Both the position numbers and the translations under genes were made by a program. This document shows positions 18,530 to 26,363 of a stretch of DNA of 64,000 nucleotides, one piece after another (the first letter of the stretch is position 1; each line of letters opens with the position of its first letter). The notes under the pieces are model-generated. The model searched no databases, was not told where the DNA came from, and worked only from the letters and a program-made list of their open reading frames with translations. This DNA comes from an uncultured Collinsella sp. (GTDB taxonomy: Bacteria; Actinomycetota; Coriobacteriia; Coriobacteriales; Coriobacteriaceae): assembly GCA_900756765.1 (NCBI GenBank), contig CAAELE010000022.1, positions 1-64,000 of the forward strand, read 5' to 3'.

Positions 18530-19780
18530 TTACTGGCGTTGTTTGGGCTCGGTGACGATAGCCCGAACGATGCGGGGGCGATCGGTGAGATCGCGGACGA
18601 TGCGCACATCCGAAAGGCCCGCCTGGCGACAGAGTTCGGCGGCGGCGTCGAGGGCACCCTCGTAGAGCTCGCAGGCAAAGAGTCCGCCGGCACGCAGCAT
18701 ATAGGGTGCCGCATTGAGCAGGCGGCGGAAGATATCAAGGCCATCGGCGCCGCCCTCGAGCGCCAAATCGGGCTCGAAGTCCTTGACCTCGTGCGGCAGC
18801 GAGCGCATAACGTCGGTCGGGATGTAAGGCGGGTTGGAGACGAGCACGTCGAAGGTGCCCCACTCGTCGTGGGGAATGGAGCTCACCAGGTTGGTGAGGC
18901 TGAAGGCAACCTCATCTGCCGTGAGGCCGAGCGCGTCGCGGTTTTTGGTGGCCAGATCAATGGCACGCGGCTCAATATCGGTAGCGGTGCAGGTAACGTG
19001 GCCGCGGCGCTCCCAAGCAAGGGAGAGCGAGATGCAGCCCGTGCCGCAACCGACCTCGAGAACGCGAGCAGTGCGGGGCTCGGCTGGGGCAGGCGCAGCG
19101 GCATCCTGAGCTGAAGCCGTCTCCTGGTCGGCACCGTCGATGGCGATGCCGTATTCGTCGAGCTCGGACTCGGGGGTTTCCTTGGCCTCTGCTTCTGCCG
19201 CCTGCGAAGCGGCTTGCTCGGCCTCGCGATCGGCAAGCTCCTCGGCATAGGCGCGGCTACCGAGCACGTCGCTACCCAGCGCAGCCTCATCGGCGGCCGT
19301 CAGGTTAGCGGCACGGCGCTCGGCGGTCGCGCGCTCGTCTGCCAGCGCGGCCTCGGCTTTGCGGGCCTCTTCAACCTCATCGTTCCAAGGCAGTTCAACA
19401 CGCTGACGGGCAGCAGCCTCGGGGCTCAGCACCTCGGCATCCAGATAATTGAGGACTTCCTCGACGAGCATCTCGGTCTCGGGGCGCGGAATGAGCACAC
19501 CGGGGGCGCACGCGACGTCGATCATGCGAAACTGCGTGCTACCTGTGATGTACTGTAGCGGCTCGCCTTTGGCGCGACGAACGACGGCCGCGTGCATGGT
19601 CTCGAGCTGGGTCGCGCTAAGCGTCTCGTCCATGCGCATATACAAGTCGATACGCGCCAAACCCGTGGCCGCGCACAGCAGCCACTCGGCAGAAAGACGG
19701 GGATGCTCCTCGCCGCGCTCGGCCAGGTACTCCTTGGTCCACTCGAGACAACGCTTGATGGTCCAGATCTCGTTTGCCAT
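18530..19780 (-). CDS. prmC: Peptide chain release factor N5-glutamine methyltransferase with large insert
   Basis: PrmC/HemK methylates the Gln of the GGQ motif of release factors 1 and 2. An N-terminal substrate-binding bundle (RLSAEWLLCAATGL, GEPLQYITGSTQFR, PGVLIPRPETEMLVEEVL) and a Rossmann methyltransferase domain (VLEVGCGTGCISLSLAW, catalytic VSNPPYIP) are intact. Between them lies an insert of roughly 125 residues, very rich in Ala and Glu with no clear domain, which lengthens the protein to 416 residues against about 280 for the family. ATG at 19780 has GGAGGG upstream. prfA is not adjacent. Confidence 0.9.
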   Translation of the reverse strand: MANEIWTIKRCLEWTKEYLAERGEEHPRLSAEWLLCAATGLARIDLYMRMDETLSATQLETMHAAVVRRAKGEPLQYITGSTQFRMIDVACAPGVLIPRPETEMLVEEVLNYLDAEVLSPEAAARQRVELPWNDEVEEARKAEAALADERATAERRAANLTAADEAALGSDVLGSRAYAEELADREAEQAASQAAEAEAKETPESELDEYGIAIDGADQETASAQDAAAPAPAEPRTARVLEVGCGTGCISLSLAWERRGHVTCTATDIEPRAIDLATKNRDALGLTADEVAFSLTNLVSSIPHDEWGTFDVLVSNPPYIPTDVMRSLPHEVKDFEPDLALEGGADGLDIFRRLLNAAPYMLRAGGLFACELYEGALDAAAELCRQAGLSDVRIVRDLTDRPRIVRAIVTEPKQRQ

Positions 19781-19946
19781 GGGGCCCTCCCCTCTTAAGC
19801 GCCGGGCGGCGCGCGAATGTCGCAGCAGATTGTAAGCGAGGGTGGCACGCGGCAAGGGACGATTGGAAGCGATTATCGAGAATCAGCCCAGAATTTTGCA
19901 CCGGGCTCGCTCAAAGTGTTCATTCGTCGACGTCTAAATCTGCATC

Positions 19947-20017
19947 CGTCAAGTTTTTGGCAAGGTTGCCCCAAAACTGACCAATATCTAACCAAGAACT
20001 TGCCAAATCACTTGACG
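19947..20017. repeat. Long imperfect inverted repeat
   Basis: CGTCAAGTTTTTGGCAAG at the left pairs with CTTGCCAAATCACTTGACG at the right, leaving a loop of about 35 bases. Two or three mismatches interrupt the stem. Confidence 0.6.
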
Positions 20018-20170
20018 CGCGACGCACCAAAAATCGCCCCGCGACTTCTCGAACGATATTTTGAGCATTCTTTTCGATCGCAGACGAATGATGCTCATTG
20101 TTTTAGCTGGTAGACAGTTCAACAGCTATCAAGGCAGATTGAATATCATCTCAAAGCAATGTACCCAACC

Positions 20171-20226
20171 TAGTCGCTGGGGACGTTCTTATTCGACTAG
20201 TCGTTTAAGAACGTCCCCAACGACTA
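20171..20226. repeat. 21-bp inverted repeat of the GGGGACGTTC type
   Basis: TAGTCGCTGGGGACGTTCTT(A) and (T)AAGAACGTCCCCAACGACTA pair over 21 bp with one mismatch. The 14-base loop itself contains the palindrome CGACTAGTCG. It is REP-like in character. Confidence 0.7.
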
Positions 20227-20262
20227 CTCATTTAAGTCTGTCCCCAATGAGTGCCCCGCCAC

Positions 20263-20422
20263 AGGTTGAGCATACGTCAGCGAAAACGCCCCTAAGCGAG
20301 CAAGGTGACGTGAAAGAGGAGGGAAGCGTACTTTGGTACGCGACCGACGATTGAACGTCAGATTGCCGCTTAGGGGCGTTTGCAGCGTCGAGCAGTTACG
20401 CCGTTCGGTAGAACGGCGTAAC
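20263..20422 (-). repeat. Structured intergenic element, copy B (160 bp)
   Basis: Second copy of the element at 4671-4832. It keeps AGGTTGAG, CGTCAGCGA, GGTGACGTGAAA, TTGAACGTCAGATTG, GCAGCGTCGAG and the terminal hairpin GTTACGCCGTTC-GGTA-GAACGGCGTAAC. The main stem is a different sequence, AACGCCCCTAAGCG pairing perfectly with CGCTTAGGGGCGTT. The top hairpin is GCGTAC-TTTG-GTACGC. It ends four bases before the stop codon of the RGG-protein gene. Confidence 0.8.
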
Positions 20423-20426
20423 TAAC

Positions 20427-21338
20427 CTAGAAACGGTTGCCGCGGAAGCCGCCACCGTTGCGGCCGCCACGGTCGCCACCGCGACCGCCGCGGTCGTTAC
20501 CACGGTTGCCGCCGAAGCCACCACGGTTGCCACCGCGATCGCCATAGCCACCACGGTTGCCACCAAAGCCGCCGCGACCGCCACGGTCGCCGCCACGGTC
20601 GCCAAAGCCGCCACGGCCGCCGCGATCGCCACCGCGACCGCCACGGTCGCCACCACGGCCGCCGCGATCGCCAAAGCCGCCGCGACCGCCACGGTCGCCG
20701 CCACGGCCGCCGCGATCGTCACGGCCGCCGCGAGGACCGCGGTCCTCGTCCAGGCCCATGGCGACGAGCGGAGCAATAACCTTATCGAGAGCGGCCATCA
20801 GCTCGGTGGCCTCCTCGTAAGAAAGCTCGGGCAGGAGCTTCTCCTTCTTGTTGGCAAGCTCGACCAGGCCCTCAGCGGCATCCTCGGCAGCGAAGACGAC
20901 GATCTTGCGCATATCGCCCTCGGCGTCGTCGATGCGGCCGACCAGATCGGCAGCCTCGGCCTCGGCCATCAGACCATCGAGCTCGCGGAGGCGCATGCCG
21001 AGCAGGTCGGACATTTCCTTCTGCTCCATCTTGGGCTTGAGGTCAAGAAGCTTGATGGCGCGCTCGATGTTCGCCATGCGCTCGGCCTTGGCCTCCTCCT
21101 CCTTGGAAATAGCAAAGCGACGGCTACGCAGCAGACGGGCGGCCTTCTGCATCTTGTCCATCAGCTCTTCGTCATCGTAATCAACGGCGGCCTCGACAAC
21201 CTCGGCCTCCTCCTCGGCGGAAACCTCGTCAGCAGCCTCAACCTCGGCAGCTTCGGTCTCCACGGTCTCGACTGCCTCAACCTCGGCAGCCATGGTCTCG
21301 TTCTCGGTCTCGTTCATGATCTCTTCGTTCTCAGACAT
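20427..21338 (-). CDS. Acidic / winged-helix / RGG-repeat protein of unknown function
   Basis: A 303-residue protein in three parts. Residues 1-60 are almost only Glu, Val, Ala and Thr. Residues about 60-195 are helical and resemble a winged-helix domain (MEQKEMSDLLGMRLRELDGL, AEAADLVGRI, DMRKIVVFAAEDAAEG). Residues about 200-303 are a disordered tail with around twenty RGG triplets interspersed with GFGD, GGNR and GGY. RGG tails bind RNA and G-rich nucleic acid and drive condensate formation in eukaryotes; in bacteria such tails are uncommon. A role in RNA or DNA binding is inferred. It has its own ribosome site (AGGAGT) and stands alone, ending at repeat element B. I do not recognise a named family. 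Confidence 0.85.
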   Translation of the reverse strand: MSENEEIMNETENETMAAEVEAVETVETEAAEVEAADEVSAEEEAEVVEAAVDYDDEELMDKMQKAARLLRSRRFAISKEEEAKAERMANIERAIKLLDLKPKMEQKEMSDLLGMRLRELDGLMAEAEAADLVGRIDDAEGDMRKIVVFAAEDAAEGLVELANKKEKLLPELSYEEATELMAALDKVIAPLVAMGLDEDRGPRGGRDDRGGRGGDRGGRGGFGDRGGRGGDRGGRGGDRGGRGGFGDRGGDRGGRGGFGGNRGGYGDRGGNRGGFGGNRGNDRGGRGGDRGGRNGGGFRGNRF

Positions 21339-21490
21339 GAGACTCCTTCTTGGCCCTCTCGGGCATCATCGCCCCATTCGCGGGGCCCGTCGCGCACTCT
21401 TTGCGCTTTAAACATTCATGCCTCTCGGCAAAACGTCCATTAGTTTATGGTGTCGCCATCCAATCTAGCTGCAGAATCTATGTGCACACA

Positions 21491-22906
21491 TTAATGCGAC
21501 ATGTGCGACTCGCGGCGGGCGTACACCAGCGACACCGCGAACCCAGCCACGGCAATCACGGCCGCCACGCGCACGGCAGCCGCAAATCCGATCGCCTGGG
21601 CAACGTCTGCCGCAACGCCAGTGGCGCCGGCAACCGCCGCAGAACTCGAAAGCAGACCGATAAACAGCGATGGACCAAACGACGCGGCAATCATGTTCCA
21701 CGTGTTGAGCAATGCCGTTCCGTGAGGATGCTCAGCGGCAGGCAGCGTCTCCAAGCCGGCCGTCTGCGAGGGGCTCAGCACTAAACCGACGCCAGCATAC
21801 ACCACAATGGTCAGTGCCACGACGACGCCGATGTTCATGCTTGCCGCCGTCATCGAAATGGCAGTCTGCCCCACGGCAATCAGGGCAAAGCCGACCGGCA
21901 GCAGCGGCCATGCGCCACGGGCGTCCATCACGCGTCCGCCCACAATCGAGGTCACGGCGTTGCAGGCAATCGCCGGCAAAATGAGCAGGCCCGCAACAAG
22001 AGCGGTCATGCCGTATGCGCCCTCAAAATAGAGCGGCAGCAAAACGCTCATCGAGAACGTCGTCATCATCGACACCACCACAAGCAGGCACGCAGGCCAA
22101 AAACGAACGCTCGCCATGGGGCGCACGTTGAGCACCGGATGTTCGAGCTTGAGCTGGCGGACCGCAAACAGGCCAAGCAGCACCACAGCGGCGAAAAGCG
22201 TCACGATACCGGTCATCACATTGGTCGAGAACTCGCCTACGGAATATACAAACGCCGTGATTCCGACCGCTAGCAAAGCAACCGACAGAATATCAAGCGT
22301 AGTGTTCGAGCGCTCTCCAACATTCCGAACGAGCTTTGCTGCCGCCGCGGCGACCACGACACCGCCCACCAGCGGCACTACGAACACCGCCCTCCAGCCA
22401 AACAACGTGCACATAAGACCGCTGATCACGGGACCAAATGCCGGCCCTAGCGTAATGCAGGCACCGCCCAGGCTCAGATACAGACCGAGCTTCTCGCGCG
22501 GGGCGCAAGACAGCACCACGTTCATCATGAGCGGGAACAAGATGCCCGATCCCGCAGCCTGCAAAATACGGCTTGGCAGCAAGACGGTAAACGTTGGGGC
22601 GACCAGGCACAGGACTTCTCCGGCGACCAGGCATCCACATGCGAAAAAAAGCAGCTTGCGCGTCGAGAAGCGACCGGAAAGAAAGGCCATGATGGCCGTA
22701 AAGATCGACGTCACGATCATGTAGCCCGAAACAAGCCACTGCGCTGTGATGGCACTCACCGAAAAGGCCGCCATGATGTCGTGCAACGCCACGTTAATGA
22801 TGTTCTCGTTAAACGCGGCAACAAAGGCCGCGATATACATTACGGCGAGAAACGCCGAAGTGGCCGATGGCGCTACTTGAACTTGTTGCTGAGATTTGCT
22901 CCCCAT
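21491..22906 (-). CDS. MFS transporter, DHA2 (EmrB/QacA) type
   Basis: A 471-residue multi-helix membrane protein of the drug:H+ antiporter-2 family. The first helix carries NENIINVALHDIM (the DHA motif near D1), followed by GYMIVTSIFTAIMAFLSGRF (motif A-like) and a GGACITLGPAFGPVISG motif C, typical of antiporters. ATG at 22906 follows GAGGAAGGAAA; the longer open frame has no membrane character. It probably exports drugs or metabolites; the substrate is unknown. It is divergent from the deformylase gene and followed by no close gene. Confidence 0.85.
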   Translation of the reverse strand: MGSKSQQQVQVAPSATSAFLAVMYIAAFVAAFNENIINVALHDIMAAFSVSAITAQWLVSGYMIVTSIFTAIMAFLSGRFSTRKLLFFACGCLVAGEVLCLVAPTFTVLLPSRILQAAGSGILFPLMMNVVLSCAPREKLGLYLSLGGACITLGPAFGPVISGLMCTLFGWRAVFVVPLVGGVVVAAAAAKLVRNVGERSNTTLDILSVALLAVGITAFVYSVGEFSTNVMTGIVTLFAAVVLLGLFAVRQLKLEHPVLNVRPMASVRFWPACLLVVVSMMTTFSMSVLLPLYFEGAYGMTALVAGLLILPAIACNAVTSIVGGRVMDARGAWPLLPVGFALIAVGQTAISMTAASMNIGVVVALTIVVYAGVGLVLSPSQTAGLETLPAAEHPHGTALLNTWNMIAASFGPSLFIGLLSSSAAVAGATGVAADVAQAIGFAAAVRVAAVIAVAGFAVSLVYARRESHMSH

Positions 22907-23110
22907 GCATTTCCTTCCTCTTGGAACGACAGTCGTATCGCCCCAGAGGAACAGTCCAGGGCGAGGATGAGCCCTAGACTTACGCCAGACGCCGCACGCG
23001 ACGAGTCTGGCAACATGGTCCAACGTCGAAAGATTGTAACGCGAACGCGCAGCTTTCCTTCCGCGCTATTATTGAAAGTCCACGAAAGCATGAGACATGA
23101 GGAGCCCTCC

Positions 23111-23521
23111 ATGATTAAGCCCATCATGAAATCCGAGTTCTTTTTGCGCCTGCCTTCCGAAGACGCCGACCCAGAAGATGCCGCGACCGGACAGGATCTT
23201 CTGGATACGCTCCACGAGCATGAGCACGAGTGCGTGGGCCTCGCCGCCAACATGATCGGCGTGCGCAAACGCATCATCTGCGTAAAGGACGGCAACAGGA
23301 CACTCCTGATGTACAACCCTCAAATTCTTGAGCAGGTCAATGCCTATCAGACGAGCGAAGGATGCCTCTCGCTGATCGGCGAGCGTCCCTGCACCCGCTA
23401 TCGTCGCATTAAGGTGGAATATCTGGACGAGAACTTCGTCCACCGCATCAAGAACTTCTCGGGCTACACCGCCGAGATCATCCAACACGAAATCGACCAC
23501 TGCAACGGGATTGTTATTTAG
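23111..23521 (+). CDS. def: Peptide deformylase, variant motif 1
   Basis: A 136-residue member of the deformylase family that removes formyl from nascent N-terminal Met. The metal ligands are all present: Cys in SEGCLSL and both His in IQHEIDHCNG, with the catalytic Glu intact. Motif 1, normally GxGLAAxQ, reads CVGLAANMIG, so the Gln that stabilises the transition state is Met. The protein is also shorter at the C-terminus than housekeeping forms (about 165-170 residues). ATG at 23111 follows a GAGGAG site. Compare the paralogue at 30913-31344, which has the reverse defect. Confidence 0.85.
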   Translation: MIKPIMKSEFFLRLPSEDADPEDAATGQDLLDTLHEHEHECVGLAANMIGVRKRIICVKDGNRTLLMYNPQILEQVNAYQTSEGCLSLIGERPCTRYRRIKVEYLDENFVHRIKNFSGYTAEIIQHEIDHCNGIVI

Positions 23522-23540
23522 ACAGCCAGGGTAACGATGC

Positions 23541-23701
23541 AGGTTGAGCACACGACAGCGAGCGAGCCGCATTTGCGCCAAGGTGACGTGAAATGAGAGG
23601 GCGCTGACCTTCTGGTCGCGCCCTCGAAATTGAACGTCAGATTGGCGTGAATGCGGCTCGCGCAGCGTCAAGTGGTCCGCCGTTCGGTAGAACGGCGGAA
23701 C
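23541..23701 (-). repeat. Structured intergenic element, copy C (161 bp)
   Basis: Third copy of the element. It keeps AGGTTGAGC, CAGCGAGCG, GGTGACGTGAAA, TTGAACGTCAGATTG, CGCAGCGTC and the GGTA-loop hairpin (CCGCCGTTC-GGTA-GAACGGCGG). Its main stem, GCGAGCCGCATTTGCGCCAA with TTGGCGTGAATGCGGCTCGC, pairs over 20 bp with two wobble pairs. The top hairpin GAGGGCGC-TGACC-TTCT-GGTCGCGCCCTC has the same single bulged T as copy A. It ends three bases before the stop codon of the XRE-aminotransferase gene. Confidence 0.8.
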
Positions 23702-23704
23702 TAA

Positions 23705-25225
23705 TTAGCTCTGGCGGTAATGATCGAAGAAGTCGGCGAGGTCTTCGAGCGACTCTTTGAGCACTTCCATGCGCGGCAGGTACACGATGCGGAAGTGGTC
23801 GGGCTCACCCCAGTTAAAGCCGCCGCCGCGCGTGATCAGGATCTTCTTCTCGTGCAGCAGGTCAAGGGCGAACTGCTCGTCGTCAGTGATGTTGAACTTC
23901 TTCACATCCATCTTGGGGAAGATATAGAACGCCGCACGCGGCTTGACCACCGAGATGCCGTCGATCTTGTTGAGTGCCTCATACACGAAGTTGCGCTGCT
24001 CGTAGACACGACCGCCGGGGCGGATGTAGTTGTTAACAGACTGATGGCCGCCGAGCGCCGTCTGGACGATTGACTGAGCCGGCACGTTGGAGCACAGGCG
24101 CATGTTCGAGAGCATGTTGATGCCCATAATAAAGTCGCTCATGCAGCGCTGGTTACCCGAAAGCACCATCCAGCCAATACGATAGCCCGCGATCATGTGC
24201 GACTTGGAAAGGCCGCTAAAGGTGACGCAGGGCAGGTCGGGAGCGAGCGAGGCAATCGAGACGTGCTCGTAGCCGTCCATGCACAGGCGGTCGTAGATCT
24301 CATCGGCAAAAATCATGAGCTGGTGCCTGCGCGCGATCTCAACGATGCCCTCGAGTACCTCGCGCGGATAGACCGAACCCGTGGGGTTGTTGGGGTTGAT
24401 GATGACGAGGGCCTTGGTCGCGCTCGTGATCTTGGACTCCATATCCTCCAGGTCGGGATACCAATCCGCTTGCTCATCACACAGATAGTGAACGGGATGA
24501 CCGCCGGCAAGGGTTGCGCACGCCGTCCAGAGCGGATAGTCGGGGCTGGGGATCAGAATCTCGTCGCCATTGTCGAGCAGCGCGTTCATCGAAAGCTGAA
24601 TGAGTTCGGACACGCCGTTGCCCGTGTAGATGTGCTCCATCTGAACATTGGGCAGGCCCTTGATCTGCGAGTACTGCATGATTGCCTTGCGCGCGGAGAA
24701 CAGGCCACGCGAGTTGGAATAGCCTTCGCAGTCGGGCAGCTGCTGGCGCATGTCCTTGATGACCTCATCGGGCGTGCGGAAACCAAAGGGCGCCGGATTA
24801 CCGATGTTGAGCTTGAGAATACGCTCGCCCTCGTCCTCCATACGGGCGGCCTCGTCGACGACGGGGCCGCGCACGTCATACAGGACGTTATCGAGCTTGG
24901 TGGATTTAGAAAAAGTACGCATGGTGGTGCTCCTTGGAATTTGAGCTGAGGGATGGGGTTCGGGCTTGGGCACGTTGCGAGGCGATGATTCCTCGCCTTG
25001 ATCGGCGTCACCGGCGAGCAGCCAGGAAACATCGACCTCCAAAATACGAGCGAGCAGCTCTGCCACATCGCGCCGCGGGATCGTCTTGCCGCTCACATAT
25101 TGGCTCATCTGACTCTTGCCGAGTTTTTTTCCGAGCATCTCCGATGCGCGGATTACGTCCGACTGGCGAACGTCGCGATCGGACATGGTCTGTCGCAGGC
25201 GATCGCTAAACGTCTCTTGGGCCAT
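23705..25225 (-). CDS. XRE-type DNA-binding domain fused to class I aminotransferase
   Basis: A 506-residue fusion. Residues 1-75 form an XRE helix-turn-helix (FSDRLRQTMSDRDVRQSDVI, SQMSQYVSGKTIPRRDVAEL). After a Pro/Ser linker, residues about 105-506 are a fold-type I PLP aminotransferase of the alanine (AlaA-like) group, with NPNNPTGSVY, ADEIYDRL, the PLP lysine in TFSGLSKSHMIAGYRIGW and HFRIVYLP. The order resembles MocR regulators but uses an XRE rather than a GntR domain. It may be a catalytic enzyme that represses its own gene, or a PLP-sensing regulator; all PLP residues appear intact. ATG at 25225 follows AAGGAGG. GTTCAATT sites upstream are candidate operators. Confidence 0.9.
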   Translation of the reverse strand: MAQETFSDRLRQTMSDRDVRQSDVIRASEMLGKKLGKSQMSQYVSGKTIPRRDVAELLARILEVDVSWLLAGDADQGEESSPRNVPKPEPHPSAQIPRSTTMRTFSKSTKLDNVLYDVRGPVVDEAARMEDEGERILKLNIGNPAPFGFRTPDEVIKDMRQQLPDCEGYSNSRGLFSARKAIMQYSQIKGLPNVQMEHIYTGNGVSELIQLSMNALLDNGDEILIPSPDYPLWTACATLAGGHPVHYLCDEQADWYPDLEDMESKITSATKALVIINPNNPTGSVYPREVLEGIVEIARRHQLMIFADEIYDRLCMDGYEHVSIASLAPDLPCVTFSGLSKSHMIAGYRIGWMVLSGNQRCMSDFIMGINMLSNMRLCSNVPAQSIVQTALGGHQSVNNYIRPGGRVYEQRNFVYEALNKIDGISVVKPRAAFYIFPKMDVKKFNITDDEQFALDLLHEKKILITRGGGFNWGEPDHFRIVYLPRMEVLKESLEDLADFFDHYRQS

Positions 25226-25246
25226 TAGAACCTCCTTGCTGGCAAA

Positions 25247-25327
25247 GTTCAATTTATAGAACACGAATTGAACCTAAGTTCAATTTAGGCAGCAGTATAG
25301 CGCCGTACCTTATTCGGAAGTTCAATT
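25247..25327 (-). promoter_or_regulatory. GTTCAATT operator cluster upstream of the XRE-aminotransferase
   Basis: Four half-sites of GTTCAATT lie at 25247-25254, 25266-25273 (inverted), 25278-25285 and 25320-25327. The middle two form a perfect palindrome AATTGAAC-CTAA-GTTCAATT. They sit 22-102 bp upstream of the start codon, where an autoregulatory XRE protein would be expected to bind. Binding is inferred. Confidence 0.6.
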
Positions 25328-25387
25328 TCACAAGAAAACGTACCGAACTCCGAGATTTGCCCAAGGCGGACAATGACGCGCACGCGT

Positions 25388-26245
25388 TTAGAGATATTCA
25401 AGGAATCGAGCGGCGGCAAGCGAAACGTCAGCCGTGCGATATATCGCGTTGATCTGCCGATGGGGATGTCCCTCGAGCGGACGCACGGCGACATCGAACT
25501 GACAGCGGCGCAAGATGAGCGCCGGAAGAATACTCACGCCCAGACCGTCCTCGACCATGGCCATAATCGCATAATCATCCCAGGTCGATAGCTTAGAACG
25601 CACCGCCAGACCCGCGCGGCGAAACAGCGGCGTAATCTCGTCGTCGCTACCGCGTTCCAGCAGAATAAACTGCTCGTTGGCCAAATCGGCAAGGCAAACG
25701 ACCTCCGCGGTGGCAAGCGAGGAGTCCGCTGGCACCACGGCCATCAGCTCGTCTTGCACCAACGGCCGCGACGCCATACCGGCGCCGCGTGGCTCGCGCG
25801 GAATAAAGCCCAGGTCGCAGCGGCCTTCCGCCACCCATTGCTCAATCTCGGAGTAATCACCCATCAGCAGCTCGTAATCGACTTCCGGGTGATCAGCGCG
25901 AAACCGCGCGATCACCGGCGGCAGTACATGGGTCGCCACACTCGAGAATGTACCGATACAGATCTTGCCACGCATGAGCCCCCGCATCTCGTCCACGCGT
26001 CGCTGCAGGCGGCCAAACTCTTCGCATAACGCCTCGACTGCCGGCATGACCTGCCGCCCGTCGGCAGAAAGCACCACGCCCTCGCGGCTGCGATCAAGCA
26101 CCTTAAAACCCCAGTCTGCCTCAAGGTCGCCCACCATGCGGCTCACGCCCGACTGCGAATAGCTCAGCCGCTCTGCAGCATGCGTAAAGCTGCCGGCACG
26201 CACCGTCTCGAGCAGCACTTGCATCTTTTGAATATTCGTTTCCAC
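25388..26245 (-). CDS. LysR-family transcriptional regulator
   Basis: A 285-residue LysR regulator with an N-terminal winged helix (MQVLLETVRAGSFTHAAERL, YSQSGVSRMVGDLE) and a periplasmic-binding-like effector domain (GKICIGTFSSVATHVLPPVI, DDYAIMAMVEDGLGVSILPA). It is divergent from the EamA transporter across 118 bp that contain a palindrome at 26264-26280, so it most likely controls that transporter and itself. The effector is unknown. Confidence 0.9.
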   Translation of the reverse strand: METNIQKMQVLLETVRAGSFTHAAERLSYSQSGVSRMVGDLEADWGFKVLDRSREGVVLSADGRQVMPAVEALCEEFGRLQRRVDEMRGLMRGKICIGTFSSVATHVLPPVIARFRADHPEVDYELLMGDYSEIEQWVAEGRCDLGFIPREPRGAGMASRPLVQDELMAVVPADSSLATAEVVCLADLANEQFILLERGSDDEITPLFRRAGLAVRSKLSTWDDYAIMAMVEDGLGVSILPALILRRCQFDVAVRPLEGHPHRQINAIYRTADVSLAAARFLEYL

Positions 26246-26263
26246 GGCATCCCTCCACCTTTA

Positions 26264-26280
26264 CATGAGTTTTTGTCATG
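26264..26280. promoter_or_regulatory. Candidate LysR binding site
   Basis: CATGA-N7-TCATG is a 17-bp palindrome containing a T-N11-A core, lying 19-35 bp upstream of the LysR start in the divergent intergenic region. Confidence 0.5.
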
Positions 26281-26363
26281 TTATCCATGCATTATATTCA
26301 CTTTTCTTCTAAAGCCACCTCACCCATAGTGAACATGCTCGGATATAGAGGGGATGTCAGCAC

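Larger units (their letters stand above)
19781..20262. other. Gene-free region with several inverted repeats
   Basis: No gene is supported here. The stretch is lower in GC than its surroundings and holds two long imperfect inverted repeats (19947-20017 and 20171-20226), plus a weaker one around 20064-20101 (TGAGCAT / ATGCTCA) and a short one at 20226-20252 (ACTCATT / AATGAGT). It could be a decayed gene or a landing site for REP-like elements. Confidence 0.5.

Noticed and set aside
20427..20740. Long plus-strand frame of Pro-Pro-Arg repeats opposite the RGG tail
   Set aside because: It is the antisense shadow of the Gly/Arg/Asp codon repeats and has no ribosome site.
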